Assembly: GCA_963853835.1 (NCBI GenBank)
Contig: OY970821.1
Span: 54,332,640-54,396,639 of the forward strand
Origin: Calendula officinalis
Lineage: Eukaryota > Streptophyta > Magnoliopsida > Asterales > Asteraceae
Length of the DNA stretch: 64,000 nt
Reading direction: 5' to 3'
In this document: positions 13,496 through 27,103 of the stretch, in pieces
How positions within the stretch are numbered: position 1 is the first letter of the stretch
How the letters are laid out: each line of letters opens with the position of its first letter
Translations under genes and position numbers: made by a program
The notes under the pieces: generated by a model
Told to the model about the DNA's origin: nothing
Database searches by the model: none
Seen by the model: the letters and a program-made list of their open reading frames with translations, nothing else

Positions 13496-16274
13496 AAACA
13501 TTCATAACTTTCAGCTCGGGTGTCTGTTTCACGCCCACGAGTAACCAAAATAGCCGGTTCGTTCGTCACTGCCAAGACCAAGTTCGGCCCGAACTCTTCA
13601 ACCTCGGCCCGAACTTCAACCTCGGCCCGAACTCCGACCTCGGCTCGAACATCAACCGCGGCCCGAACTCCGACCTCGGCCCGAACTTCAACCTCGGTCC
13701 GAAGATCATCCTCGGCCCGAACACCGAACTTCGGCCTGAACACCACTTCGGCCCGAACACCCCTCTTCGGCCCGAACTCTTCAATATCAAAGATTGTGTG
13801 ACAAAAGGTGCTATACTAAAACATTCATAACTTTCAGCTCGGGTGTCCGTTTCACGCCCACGAGTAACCAAAATAGCTGGTTCGTTCGTCACTGCCAAGA
13901 ACAAGTTCGGCCCGAACTCTTCACTGTTCCCGGCCCGAACTTCATTTTCAGCCCGAACTTCAACCTCGGCCCGAACTTCAACCTCGGCCCGAACTCAGAC
14001 CTCGGGCCGAACTTCAACCTCGGCCTGAACATCATCCTCGGCCCGAACACCGAACTTCGGCCCGAACACCACTTCGGCCCGAAAATCCCACTTCGGCCCG
14101 AACACCACTTCGGCCCGAACATCCCTCTTCGGCCCGAACTCTTCAATATCCAAGATTGTGTGACAAAAGGTGCTATACTAAAACATTCATAACTTTCAGC
14201 TCGGGTGTCCATTTCACGCCCACGAGTAACCAAAATAGCTGGTTCGTTCGTCACTGCCAAGAACAAGTTCCGCCTGAACTCTTCACTGTTCCCGGCCCGA
14301 ACTTCAATTCCGGCCCGAACTTCAACCTCGGCCCGAACTTCAACCTCGGCTCGAACTCCGACCTCGGCCCGAACTTCAACCTCGGCCCGAACATCATCCT
14401 CGGCCCGAACACCGAACTTCGGCCCGAACACCACTTCGACCCGAACACCACTTCGGCCGAACATCGCTCTTCGGCCCGAACTCTTCAATATCCAAGATTG
14501 TGTGACAAAAGGTGCATACTAAAACATTCATAACTTTCAGCTCGGGTGTCTGTTTCACGCCCACGAGTAACCAAAATAGCCGGTTCGTTCGTCACTGCCA
14601 AGACCAAGTTCGGCCCGAACTCTTCAACCTCGGCCCGAACTTCAACCTCGGCCCGAACTCCGACCTCGGCCCGAACATCAACCGCGGCCCGAACTCCGAC
14701 CTCGGCCCGAACTTCAACCTCGGCCCGAAGATCATCCTCGTCCCGAACACCGAACTTCGGCCCGAACACCGAACTTCGGCCCTAACACCACTTCGGCCCA
14801 AACATCCCACTTCGGCCCGAACACCACTTCGGCCCGAACATCCCTCTTCGGCCCGAACTCTTCAATATCCAAGATTGTGTGACAAAAGGTGCTATACTAA
14901 AACATTCATAACTTTCAGCTCGGGTGTCCGTTTCACGCCGACGAGTAACCAAAATAGCTGGTTCGTTCGTCACTGCCAAGAACAAGTTCGGCCCGAACTC
15001 TTCACTGTTCCCGACCCGAACTTCATTTTCGGCCCGAACTTCAACCTCGGCCCGAACTTCAACCTCGGCCCGAACTCAGACCTCGGCCCGAACTTCAACC
15101 TCGGCCCGAACATCATCCTCGGCCCGAACACCGAACTTCGGCCCGAACACCACTTCGGTCCGAACACCACTTCGGCCCGAACATCCCACTTCGGCCCGAA
15201 CACCACTTCGGCCCGAACATCCCTCTTCGGCCCGAACTCTTCAATATCCAAGATTGTGTGACAAAAGGTGCTAAACTAAAACATTCATAACTTTCAGCTC
15301 GGGTGTCCGTTTTACGCCCACGAGTAACCAAAATAGCTGGTTCGTTCGTCACTGCCAAGAACAAGTTCGGCCCGAACTCTTCACTGTTCCCGGCCCGAAC
15401 TTCAATTTCGGCCCGAACTTCAACCTCGGCCCGAACTTCAACCTCGGCTCGAACTCCGACCTCGGCCCGAACTTCAACCTCGGCCCGAACATCATCCTCG
15501 GCCCGAACACCACTTCGACCCGAACACCACTTCGGCCGAACATCGCTCTTCGGCCCGAACTCTTCAATATCCAAGATTGTGTGACAAAAGGTGCATACTA
15601 AAACATTCATAACTTTTAGCTCGGGTGTCTGTTTCACGCCCACGAGTAACCAAAATAGCCGGTTCGTTCGTCACTGCCAAGACCAAGTTCGGCCCGAACT
15701 CTTCAACCTCGGCCCGAACTTCAACCTCGGCCCGAACTCCGACCTCGGCCCGAACATCAACCGCTGCCCGAACTCCGACCTCGGCCCGAACTTCAACCTC
15801 GGTCCGAAGATCATCCTCGGCCAGAACACCGAACTTCGGCCCGAACACCACTTCTGCCCGAACACCATTTCTGCCCGAACATCCAACTTCGGCCCGAACA
15901 CCACTTCGGCTCGAACATCCCTCTTCGGCCCGAACTCTTCAATATCCAAGATTGTGTGACAAAAGGTGCTAAACTAAAACATTCATAACTTTCAGCTCGG
16001 GTGTCCGTTTTACGCCCACGAGTAACCAAAATAGCTGGTTCGTTCGTCACTGCCAAGAACAAGTTCGGCCCGAACTCTTCACTGTTCCCGGCCCGAACTT
16101 CAATTTCGGCCCGAACTTCAACCTCGGCCCGAACTTCAACCTCGGCTCGAACTCCGACCTCGGCCCGAACTTCAACCTCGGCCCGAACATCATCCTCGGC
16201 CCGAACACCACTTCGACCCGAACACCACTTCGGCCGAACATCGCTCTTCGGCCCGAACTCTTCAATATCCAAGA
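13496..16274 (+). repeat. Eight-monomer HOR, copy 1
   Basis: Head anchors are at 13,496, 13,794, 14,156, 14,498, 14,875, 15,254, 15,577 and 15,952. From 14,156 on, the spacings 342, 377, 379, 323, 375 and 323 bp match copy 2 exactly at an offset of 2,820 bp. Earlier, the offset is 2,803 bp because copy 2 has one extra 17-bp ACCACTT unit. The first head is shortened: ATTGCATAC replaces ATTGTGTGACAAAAGGTGCA, so the TGTGACAAAAGG stretch is lost. Confidence 0.92.
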
Positions 16275-19094
16275 TTGTGTGACAAAAGGTGCATACTAAA
16301 ACATTCATAACTTTCAGCTCGGGTGTCTGTTTCACGCCCACGAGTAACCAAAATAGCCGGTTCGTTCGTCACTGCCAAGACCAAGTTCGGCCCGAACTCT
16401 TCAACCTCGGCCCGAACTTCAACCTCGGCCCGAACTCCGACCTCGGCCCGAACATCAACCGCGGCCCGAACTCCGACCTCGGCCCGAACTTCAACCTCGG
16501 TCCGAAGATCATCCTCGGCCCGAACACCGAACTTCGGCCTGAACACCACTTCGGCCCGAACACCCCTCTTCGGCCCGAACTCTTCAATATCAAAGATTGT
16601 GTGACAAAAGGTGCTATACTAAAACATTCATAACTTTCAGCTCGGGTGTCCGTTTCACGCCCACGAGTAACCAAAATAGCTGGTTCGTTCGTCACTGCCA
16701 AGAACAAGTTCGGCCCGAACTCTTCACTGTTCCCGGCCCGAACTTCATTTTCAGCCCGAACTTCAACCTCGGCCCGAACTTCAACCTCGGCCCGAACTCA
16801 GACCTCGGGCCGAACTTCAACCTCGGCCTGAACATCATCCTCGGCCCGAACACCGAACTTCGGCCCGAACACCACTTCGGCCCGAACACCACTTCGGCCC
16901 GAAAATCCCACTTCGGCCCGAACACCACTTCGGCCCGAACATCCCTCTTCGGCCCGAACTCTTCAATATCCAAGATTGTGTGACAAAAGGTGCTATACTA
17001 AAACATTCATAACTTTCAGCTCGGGTGTCCATTTCACGCCCACGAGTAACCAAAATAGCTGGTTCGTTCGTCACTGCCAAGAACAAGTTCCGCCTGAACT
17101 CTTCACTGTTCCCGGCCCGAACTTCAATTCCGGCCCGAACTTCAACCTCGGCCCGAACTTCAACCTCGGCTCGAACTCCGACCTCGGCCCGAACTTCAAC
17201 CTCGGCCCGAACATCATCCTCGGCCCGAACACCGAACTTCGGCCCGAACACCACTTCGACCCGAACACCACTTCGGCCGAACATCGCTCTTCGGCCCGAA
17301 CTCTTCAATATCCAAGATTGTGTGACAAAAGGTGCATACTAAAACATTCATAACTTTCAGCTCGGGTGTCTGTTTCACGCCCACGAGTAACCAAAATAGC
17401 CGGTTCGTTCGTCACTGCCAAGACCAAGTTCGGCCCGAACTCTTCAACCTCGGCCCGAACTTCAACCTCGGCCCGAACTCCGACCTCGGCCCGAACATCA
17501 ACCGCGGCCCGAACTCCGACCTCGGCCCGAACTTCAACCTCGGCCCGAAGATCATCCTCGTCCCGAACACCGAACTTCGGCCCGAACACCGAACTTCGGC
17601 CCTAACACCACTTCGGCCCAAACATCCCACTTCGGCCCGAACACCACTTCGGCCCGAACATCCCTCTTCGGCCCGAACTCTTCAATATCCAAGATTGTGT
17701 GACAAAAGGTGCTATACTAAAACATTCATAACTTTCAGCTCGGGTGTCCGTTTCACGCCGACGAGTAACCAAAATAGCTGGTTCGTTCGTCACTGCCAAG
17801 AACAAGTTCGGCCCGAACTCTTCACTGTTCCCGACCCGAACTTCATTTTCGGCCCGAACTTCAACCTCGGCCCGAACTTCAACCTCGGCCCGAACTCAGA
17901 CCTCGGCCCGAACTTCAACCTCGGCCCGAACATCATCCTCGGCCCGAACACCGAACTTCGGCCCGAACACCACTTCGGTCCGAACACCACTTCGGCCCGA
18001 ACATCCCACTTCGGCCCGAACACCACTTCGGCCCGAACATCCCTCTTCGGCCCGAACTCTTCAATATCCAAGATTGTGTGACAAAAGGTGCTAAACTAAA
18101 ACATTCATAACTTTCAGCTCGGGTGTCCGTTTTACGCCCACGAGTAACCAAAATAGCTGGTTCGTTCGTCACTGCCAAGAACAAGTTCGGCCCGAACTCT
18201 TCACTGTTCCCGGCCCGAACTTCAATTTCGGCCCGAACTTCAACCTCGGCCCGAACTTCAACCTCGGCTCGAACTCCGACCTCGGCCCGAACTTCAACCT
18301 CGGCCCGAACATCATCCTCGGCCCGAACACCACTTCGACCCGAACACCACTTCGGCCGAACATCGCTCTTCGGCCCGAACTCTTCAATATCCAAGATTGT
18401 GTGACAAAAGGTGCATACTAAAACATTCATAACTTTCAGCTCGGGTGTCTGTTTCACGCCCACGAGTAACCAAAATAGCCGGTTCGTTCGTCACTGCCAA
18501 GACCAAGTTCGGCCCGAACTCTTCAACCTCGGCCCGAACTTCAACCTCGGCCCGAACTCCGACCTCGGCCCGAACATCAACCGCTGCCCGAACTCCGACC
18601 TCGGCCCGAACTTCAACCTCGGTCCGAAGATCATCCTCGGCCAGAACACCGAACTTCGGCCCGAACACCACTTCTGCCCGAACACCATTTCCGCCCGAAC
18701 ATCCAACTTCGGCCCGAACACCACTTCGGCCCGAACATCCCTCTTCGGCCCGAACTCTTCAATATCCAAGATTGTGTGACAAAAGGTGCTAAACTAAAAC
18801 ATTCATAACTTTCAGCTCGGGTGTCCGTTTTACGCCCACGAGTAACCAAAATAGCTGGTTCGTTCGTCACTGCCAAGAACAAGTTCGGCCCGAACTCTTC
18901 ACTGTTCCCGGCCCGAACTTCAATTTCGGCCCGAACTTCAACCTCGGCCCGAACTTCAACCTCGGCTCGAACTCCGACCTCGGCCCGAACTTCAACCTCG
19001 GCCCGAACATCATCCTCGGCCCGAACACCACTTCGACCCGAACACCACTTCGGCCGAACATCGCTCTTCGGCCCGAACTCTTCAATATCCAAGA
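16275..19094 (+). repeat. Eight-monomer HOR, copy 2 (2,820 bp)
   Basis: Head anchors are at 16,275, 16,597, 16,976, 17,318, 17,695, 18,074, 18,397 and 18,772. The eight spacings (322, 379, 342, 377, 379, 323, 375, 323) sum to 2,820 bp. By eye the copy is nearly identical to 13,496-16,274. Seen differences include TTTCTGCCC at about 15,868 against TTTCCGCCC at about 18,688, and CTTTTAGC against CTTTCAGC near 15,614. H-type heads alternate with canonical and GCTAAAC-type heads. A sub-period of 698 bp (15,254/15,952 and 18,074/18,772) is nested in it. Confidence 0.93.
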
Positions 19095-22000
19095 TTGTGT
19101 GACAAAAGGTGCATACTAAAACATTCATAACTTTCAGCTCGGGTGTCTGTTTCACGCCCACGAGTAACCAAAATAGCCGGTTCGTTCGTCACTGCCAAGA
19201 CCAAGTTCGGCCCGAACTCTTCAACCTCGGCCCGAACTTCAACCTCGGCCCGAACTCCGACCTCGGCCCGAACATCAACCGCTGCCCGAACACCGACCTC
19301 GGCCCGAACTTCAACCTCGGTCCGAAGATCATCCTCGGCCAGAACACCGAACTTCGGCCCGAACACCACTTCTGCCCGAACACCATTTCCGCCCGAACAT
19401 CCCACTTCGGCCCGAACACCACTTCGGCCCGAACATCCCTCTTCGGCCCGAACTCTTCAATATCAAAGATTGTGTGACAAAAGGTGCTATACTAAAACAT
19501 TCATAACTTTCAGCTCGGGTGTCCGTTTCACGCCCACGAGTAACCAAAATAGCTGGTTCGTTCGTCACTGCCAAGAAGAAGTTCGGCCCGAACTCTTCAC
19601 TGTTCCCGGCCCGAACTTCATTTTCAGCCCGAACTTCAACCTCGGTCCGAACTTCAACCTCGGCCCGAACTCAGACCTCGGCCCGAACTTCAACCTCGGC
19701 CTGAACATCATCCTCGGCCCGAACACCGAACTTCGGCCCGAACACCACTTCGGCCCGAACACCACTTCGGCCCGAACATCCCACTTCGGCCCGAACACCA
19801 CTTCGGCCCGAACATCCCTCTTCGGCCCGAACTCTTCAATATCCAAGATTGTGTGACAAAAGGTGCTATACTAAAACATTCATAACTTTCAGCTCGGGTG
19901 TCCGTTTCACGCCCACGAGTAACCAAATTAGCTGGTTCGGTCGTCACTGCCAAGAACAAGTTCCGCCCGAAGTCTTCACTGTTCCCGGCCCGAACTTCAA
20001 TTTCGGCCCGAACTTCAACCTCGGCCCGAACTTCAACCTCGGCTCGAACTCCGACCTCGGCCCGAACTTCAACCTCGGCCCGAACATCATCCTCGGCCCG
20101 AACACCGAACTTCGGCCCGAACACCACTTCGACCCGAACACCACTTCGGCCGAACATCGCTCTTCGGCCCGAACTCTTCAATATCCAAGATTGTGTGACA
20201 AAAGGTGCATACTAAAAGATTCATAACTTTCAGCTCGGGTGTTTGTTTCACGCCCACGAGTAACCAAAATAGCCGGTTCGTTCGTCACTGCCAAGACCAA
20301 GTTCGGCCCGAACTCTACAACCTCGGCCCAAACTTCAACCTCGGCCCGAACTCCGACCTCGGCCCGAACATCAACCGCGGCCCGAACTCCGACCTCGGCC
20401 CGAACTTCAACCTCGGTCCGAAGATCATCCTCGGCCCGAACACCGAACTTCGGCCCGAACACCACTTCTGCCCGAACACCATTTCGGCCCGAACATCCCA
20501 CTTCGGCCCGAACACCACTTCGGCCCGAACATCCCTCTTCGGCCCGAACTCTTCAATATCAAAGATTGTGTGACAAAAGGTGCTATACTAAAACATTCAT
20601 AACTTTCAGCTCGGGTGTCCGTTTCACGCCCACGAGTAACCAAAATAGCTGGTTCGTTCGTCACTGCCAAGAAGAAGTTCGGCCCGAACTCTTCACTGTT
20701 CCCGGCCCGAACATCATTTTCAGCCCGAACTTCAACCTCGGCCCGAACTTCAACCTCGGCCCGAACTCAGACCTCGGCCCGAACTTCAACCTCGGCCTGA
20801 ACATCATCCTCGGCCCGAACACCGAACTTCGGCCCGAACACCACTTCGGCCCGAACACCACTTCGGCCCGAACATCCCACTTCGGCCCGAACACCACTTC
20901 GGCCCGAACATCCCTCTTCGGCCCGAACTCTTCAATATCCAAGATTGTGTGACAAAAGGTGCTATACTAAAACATTCATAACTTTCAGCTCGGGTGTCCG
21001 TTTCACGCCCACGAGTAACCAAAATAGCTGGTTCGTTCGTCACTTCCAAGAACAAGTTCGGCCCGAACTCTTCACTGTTCCCGGCCTGAACTTCATTTTC
21101 GGCCCGAACTTCAACCTCGGCCCGAACTCAGACCTCGGACCGAACTTCAACCTCGGCCCGAACATAATCCTCGGCCCGAACACCGAACTTCAGCCCGAAC
21201 ACCACTTCGGCCCGAACATCCCACTTCGGCCCGAACACCACTTCGTCCCGAACATCCCTCTTCGGCCCGAACTCTTCAATATCCAAGATTGTGTGACAAA
21301 AGGTGCTATACTAAAACATTCATAACTTTCAGCTCGGGTGTCCGTTTCACGCCCACGAGTAACCAAAATAGCTGTTTCGTTCGTCACTGCCAAGAACAAG
21401 TTCGGCCCGAACTCTTCACTGTTCCCGGCCCGAACTTCAATTTCGGCCCGAACTTCAACCTCGGCCCGAACTTCAACCTCGGCTCGAACTCCGACCTCGG
21501 CCCGAACTTCAACCTCGGCCCGAACATCATCCTCGGCCCGAACACCGAACTTCGGCCCGAACACCACTTCGACCCGAACACCACTTCGGCCGAACATCGC
21601 TCTTCGGCCCGAACTCTTCAATATCCAAGATTGTGTGACAAAAGGTGCATACTAAAACATTCATAACTTTCAGCTCGGGTGTCTGTTTCACGCCCACGAG
21701 TAACCAAAATAGCCGGTTCGTTCGTCACTGCCAAGACCAAGTTCGGCCCGAACTCTTCAACCTCGGCCCGAACTTCAACCTCGGCCCGAACTCCGACCTC
21801 GGCCCGAACATCAACCGCGGCCCGAACTCCGACCTCGGCCCGAACTTCAACCTCGGTCCGAAGATCATCCTCGGCCCGAACACCGAACTTCGGCCCGAAC
21901 ACCACTTCTGCCCGAACACCATTTCCGCCCGAACATCCCACTTCGGCCCGAACACCACTTCGGCCCGAACATCCCTCTTCGGCCCGAACTCTTCAATATC

Positions 22001-24183
22001 AAAGATTGTGTGACAAAAGGTGCTATACTAAAACATTCATAACTTTCAGCTCGGGTGTCCGTTTCACGCCCACGAGTAACCAAAATAGCTGGTTCGTTCG
22101 TCACTGCCAAGAAGAAGTTCGGCCCGAACTCTTCACTGTTCCCGGCCCGAACTTCATTTTCAGCCCGAACTTCAACCTCGGTCCGAACTTCAACCTCGGC
22201 CCGAACTCAGACCTCGGCCCGAACTTCAACCTCGGCCTGAACATCATCCTCGGCCCGAACACCGAACTTCGGCCCGAACACCACTTCGGCCCGAACACCA
22301 CTTCGGCCCGAACATCCCACTTCGGCCCGAACACCACTTCGGCCCGAACATCCATCTTCGGCCCGAACTCTTCAATATCCAAGATTGTGTGACAAAAGGT
22401 GCTATACTAAAACATTCATAACTTTCAGCTCGGGTGTCCGTTTCACGCCCACGAGTAACCAAAATAGCTGGTTCGTTCGTCACTGCCAAGAACAAGTTCC
22501 GCCCGAACTCTTCACTGTTCCCGGCCCGAACTTCAATTTCGGCCCGAACTTCAACCTCGGCCCGAACTTCAACCTCGGCTCGAACTCCGACCTCGGCCAG
22601 AACTTCAACCTCGGCCCGAACATCATCCTCGGCCCGAACACCGAACTTCGGCCCGAACACCACTTCGACCCGAACACCACTTCGGCCGAACATCGCTCTT
22701 CGGCCCGAACTCTTCAATATCCAAGATTGTGTGACAAAAGGTGCATACTAAAACATTCATAACTTTCAGCTCGGGTGTCTGTTTCACGCCCACGAGTAAC
22801 CAAAATAGCCGGTTCGTTCGTCACTGCCAAGACCAAGTTCGGCCCGAACTCTTCAACCTCGGCCCGAACTTCAACCTCGGCCTGAACTCCGACCTCGGCC
22901 CGAACATCAACCGCGGCCCGAACTCCGACCTCGGCCCGAACTTCAACCTCGGTCCGAAGATCATCCTCGGCCCGAACACCGAACTTCGGCCCGAACACCA
23001 CTTCTGCCCGAACACCATTTCGGCCCGAACATCCCACTTCGGCCCGAACACCACTTCGGCCCGAACATCCCTCTTCGGCCCGAACTCTTCAATATCAAAG
23101 ATTGTGTGACAAAAGGTGCTATACTAAAACATTCATAACTTTCAGCTCGGGTGTCCGTTTCACGCCCACGAGTAACCAAAATAGCTGGTTCGTTCGTCAC
23201 TGCCAAGAACAAGTTCGGCCCGAACTCTTCACTGTTCCCGACCCGAACTTCATTTTCAGCCCGAACTTCAACCTCGGCCCGAACTTCAACCTCGGCCCGA
23301 ACTCAGACCTCGGCCCGAACTTCATCCTCGGCCTGAACATCATCCTCGGCCCGAACACCGAACTTCGGCCCGAACACCACTTCGGCCCGAACACCACTTC
23401 GGCCCGAACATCCTACTTCAGCCCGAACACCACTTCGGCCCGAACATCCCTCTTCGGCCCGAACTCTTCAATATCCAAGATTGTGTGACAAAAGGTGCTA
23501 TACTAAAACATTCATAACTTTCAGCTCAGGTGTCCGTTTCACGCCCACGAGTAACCAAAATAGCTGGTTCGTTCGTCACTTCCAAGAACAAGTTCGGCCC
23601 GAACTCTTCACTGTTCCCGGCCTGAACTTCATTTTCGGCCCGAACTTCAACCTCGGCCCGAACTCAGACCTCGGACCGAACTTCAACCTCGGCCCGAACA
23701 TAATCCTCGGCCCGAACACCGAACTTCGGCCCGAACACCACTTCGGCCCGAACACCACTTCGGCCCGAACACCACTTTGTCCCGAACATCCCTCTTCGGC
23801 CCGAACTCTTCAATATCCAAGATTGTGTGACAAAAGGTGTTATACTAAAACATTCATAACTTTCAGCTCGGGTGTCCGTTTCACGCCCACGAGTAACCAA
23901 AATAGCTGGTTCGTTCGTCACTGCCAAGAACAAGTTCGGCCCGAACTCTTCACTGTTCCCGGCCCGAACTTCAATTTCGGCCCGAACTTCAACATCGGCC
24001 CGAACTTCAACCTCGGCTCGAACTCCGACCTCGGCCCGAACTTCAACCTCGGCCCGAACATCATCCTCGGCCCCAACACCGAACTTCGGCCCGAACACCA
24101 CTTCGGCCCGAACATCCCACTTCGGCCCGAACACCACTTCGGCTAAACATCCCTCTTCGGCCCGAACTCTTCAATATCCAAGA
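19095..24183 (+). repeat. Trimeric HOR, 1,096 bp period, with one extra monomer
   Basis: Head anchors are at 19,095, 19,470, 19,849; 20,191, 20,566, 20,945, 21,289; 21,631, 22,006, 22,385; 22,727, 23,102, 23,481, 23,823. The repeating pattern is 375, 379 and 342 bp, led by an H-type head. In the second block an extra 344-bp monomer (20,945-21,288) follows, giving 1,440 bp; a similar monomer ends the fourth block. The second monomer of each trimer has the ATCAAAG junction variant. The first trimer grades from the 2,820-bp HOR upstream. Confidence 0.9.
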
Positions 24184-27103
24184 TTGTGTGACAAAAGGTG
24201 CATACTAAAACATTCATAACTTTCAGCTCGGGTGTCTGTTTCACGCCCACGAGTAACCAAAATAGCCGGTTCATTCGTCACTTCCAAGAACAAGTTCGGC
24301 CCGAACTCTTCAACCTCGGCCCGAACTCCGACCTCGGCCCGAACATCAACCGCAGCCCGAACTCCGACCTCGTCCCGAACTTCAACCTCGGCCCGAAGAT
24401 CATCCTCGGCCCGAACACCGAACTTCGGCCCGAACACCACTTCAGCCCGAACATCCCACTTCGGCCCGAACACCACTTCGGCCCGAACATCCCTCTTCGG
24501 CCTGAACTCTTCAATATGCAAGATTGTGTGACAAAAGGTGCTATACTAAAACATTCATAACTTTCAGCTCGGGTGTCCGTTTCACGCCCACGATTAACCA
24601 AAATAGCTGGTTCGTTCGTCACTGCCAAGAACAAGTTCGGCCCGAACTCTTCACTGTTCCCGACCCGAACTTCATTTTTGGCCCGAACTTCAACCTCGGC
24701 CCGAACTTCAACCTCGGCCCGAACTCCGACCTCGACCCGAACTTCAACCTCGGCCCAAACATCATCCTCGGCCCGAACACCGAAATTCGGCCCGAACACC
24801 ACTTCGACCCGAACACCACTTCGGCCCGAACATCCCACTTCGGCCCGAACACCACTTCTGCCCGAACATCCCTCTTCGGCCCGAACTCTTCAATATCCAA
24901 GATTGTGTGATAAAAGGTCCTATACTAAAACATTCATAACTTTCAGCTCGGGTGTCCGTTTCACGCCCACGAGTAACCAAAATAGCTGGTTTGTTCGTCA
25001 CTGCCAAGAACAAGTTCGGCCCGAACTCTTCACTGTTCCCGGCCCGAACTTCATTTCGGCCCGAACTTTAACCTCGGCCCGAACTCCGACCTCGGCCCGA
25101 ACTTCAACCTCGGCCCGACCATCATCCTTGGCCCGAACACCGAACTTCGGCCCGAACACCACTTCGGCCCGAACATCCCACTTCGGCCCGAACACCACTT
25201 CGGCCCGAACATCCCTCTTCGGCCCGAACTCTTCAATATCCAAGATTGTGTGATAAAAGGTGCTATACTAAAACATTCATAACTTTCAGCTCGGGTGTCC
25301 GTTTCACGCCCACGAGTAACCAAAATAGCTGGTTCGTTCGTCATTGTCAAGAACAAGTTCGGCCTGAACTCTTCACTGTTCCCGGCCCGAACTTCATTTT
25401 CGGCCCGAACTTCAACCTCGGCCCGAACCTCAACCTCGGCCCGAACTCCGACCTCGGCCCGAACTTCAACCTCGGCCCGAACATCATCCTCGGCCCGAAC
25501 ACCGAACTTCGGCCCGAACACCACTTCGACCCGAACACCACTTCGGCCCGAACACCCCACTTCGGCCCGAACACCACTTCGGCCCGAACACCACTACGGC
25601 CCGAACATCCATCTTCGGCCAGAACTCTTCAATATCCAAGATTGTGTGACAAAAGGTGCTATACTAAAACATTCATAACTTTCAGCTCGGGTGTCCGTTT
25701 CACGCCCACGAGTAACCAAAATAGTTGGTTCGTTCGTCACTGCCAAGAACAAGTTCGGCCCGAACTCTTCACTGTTCCCGGCCCGAACATCATTTTCGGC
25801 CCGAACTTCAACCTCGGCCCGAACTTCCACCTCGTCCCGAACTCCGACCTCGGCCCGAACTTCAACCTCGGCCCGAACATCATCCTCGGCCCGAACACCG
25901 AACTTCGGCCCGAACACAACTTCGGCCCGAACATCCCACTTCGGGCCGAACAACACTTCGGCCCGAACATCCCTCTTCGGCCCGAACTCTTCAATATCCA
26001 AGATTGTGTGACAAAAGGTGCTATACTAAAACATTCATAACTTTCAGCTCGGGTGTCCGTTTCACGCCCACGAGTAACCAAAATAGCTGGTTCGTTCGTC
26101 ATTGTCAAGAACAAGTTCGGCCCGAACTCTTCACTGTTCCCGGCCCGAACTTCAACCTCGGCCCGAACCTCAACCTCGGCCCGAACTCCGACCTCGGCCC
26201 GAACTTCAACCTCAGCCCGAACATCATCCTCGGCCCGAACACCGAACTTCGGCCCGAACACCACTTCGACCCGAACACCACTTCGGCCCGAACATCCCAC
26301 TTCGACCCGAACACCACTTCGGCTCGAACACCACTTCGGCCCGAACATCCATCTTCGGCTAGAACTCTTCAATATCCAAGATTGTGTGACAAAAGGTGCT
26401 GTACTAAAACATTCATAACTTTCAGCTCAGGTGTCCGTTTCACGCCCACGAGTAACCAAAATAACTGGTTCGTTCGTCACTGCCAAGAACAAGTTCGACC
26501 CGAACTCTTCAGTGTTCTCGGCCCGAACTTCATTTTCGGCCCGAACTTCAATCTCGGCCCGAACTTCAACCTTGGCCCGAACTCCGACCTCGACCCGAAC
26601 TTCAACCTCGGCCCGAACATCATCCTCGGCCCGAACACCGAACTTCGGCCCGAACACCACTTCGACCCGAACACCACTTCGGCCCGAACATCCCACTTCG
26701 GCCCGAACACCACTTCTGCCCGAACATCCCTCTTCGGCCCAACTCTTCAATATCCAAGATTGTGTGATAAAAGGTGCTATACTAAAACATTCATAACTTT
26801 CAGCTCGGGTGTCCGTTTCACGCCCACGAGTAACCAAAATAGCTGGTTTGTTCGTCACTGCCAAGAACAAGTTCGGCCCGAACTCTTCACTGTTCCCGGC
26901 CCGAACTTCATTTTCGGCCCGAACTTTAACCTCGGCCCGAACTCCGACCTCGGCCCGAACTCCGACCTCGGCCCGAACATCATCCTTGGCCCGAACACCG
27001 AACTTCGGCCCGAACACCACTTCGGCCCGAACATCCCACTTCGGCCCGAACACCACTTCGGCCCGAACATCCCTCTTCGGCCCGAACTCTTCAATATCCA
27101 AGA
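24184..27103 (+). repeat. Array segment: mixed monomers, first CATTGTCAAG heads
   Basis: Head anchors are at 24,184, 24,524, 24,903, 25,246, 25,642, 26,004, 26,382 and 26,760. The last H-type head of the window is at 24,184. A new head variant with CATTGTCAAGAAC appears at 25,246 and 26,004, and the AATAACTGG variant with TTCTCGGCCCG appears at 26,382. The 25,246 monomer is 396 bp, a multiple of three, which is why unusually long open frames cross this region; I do not regard them as coding. Confidence 0.85.
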
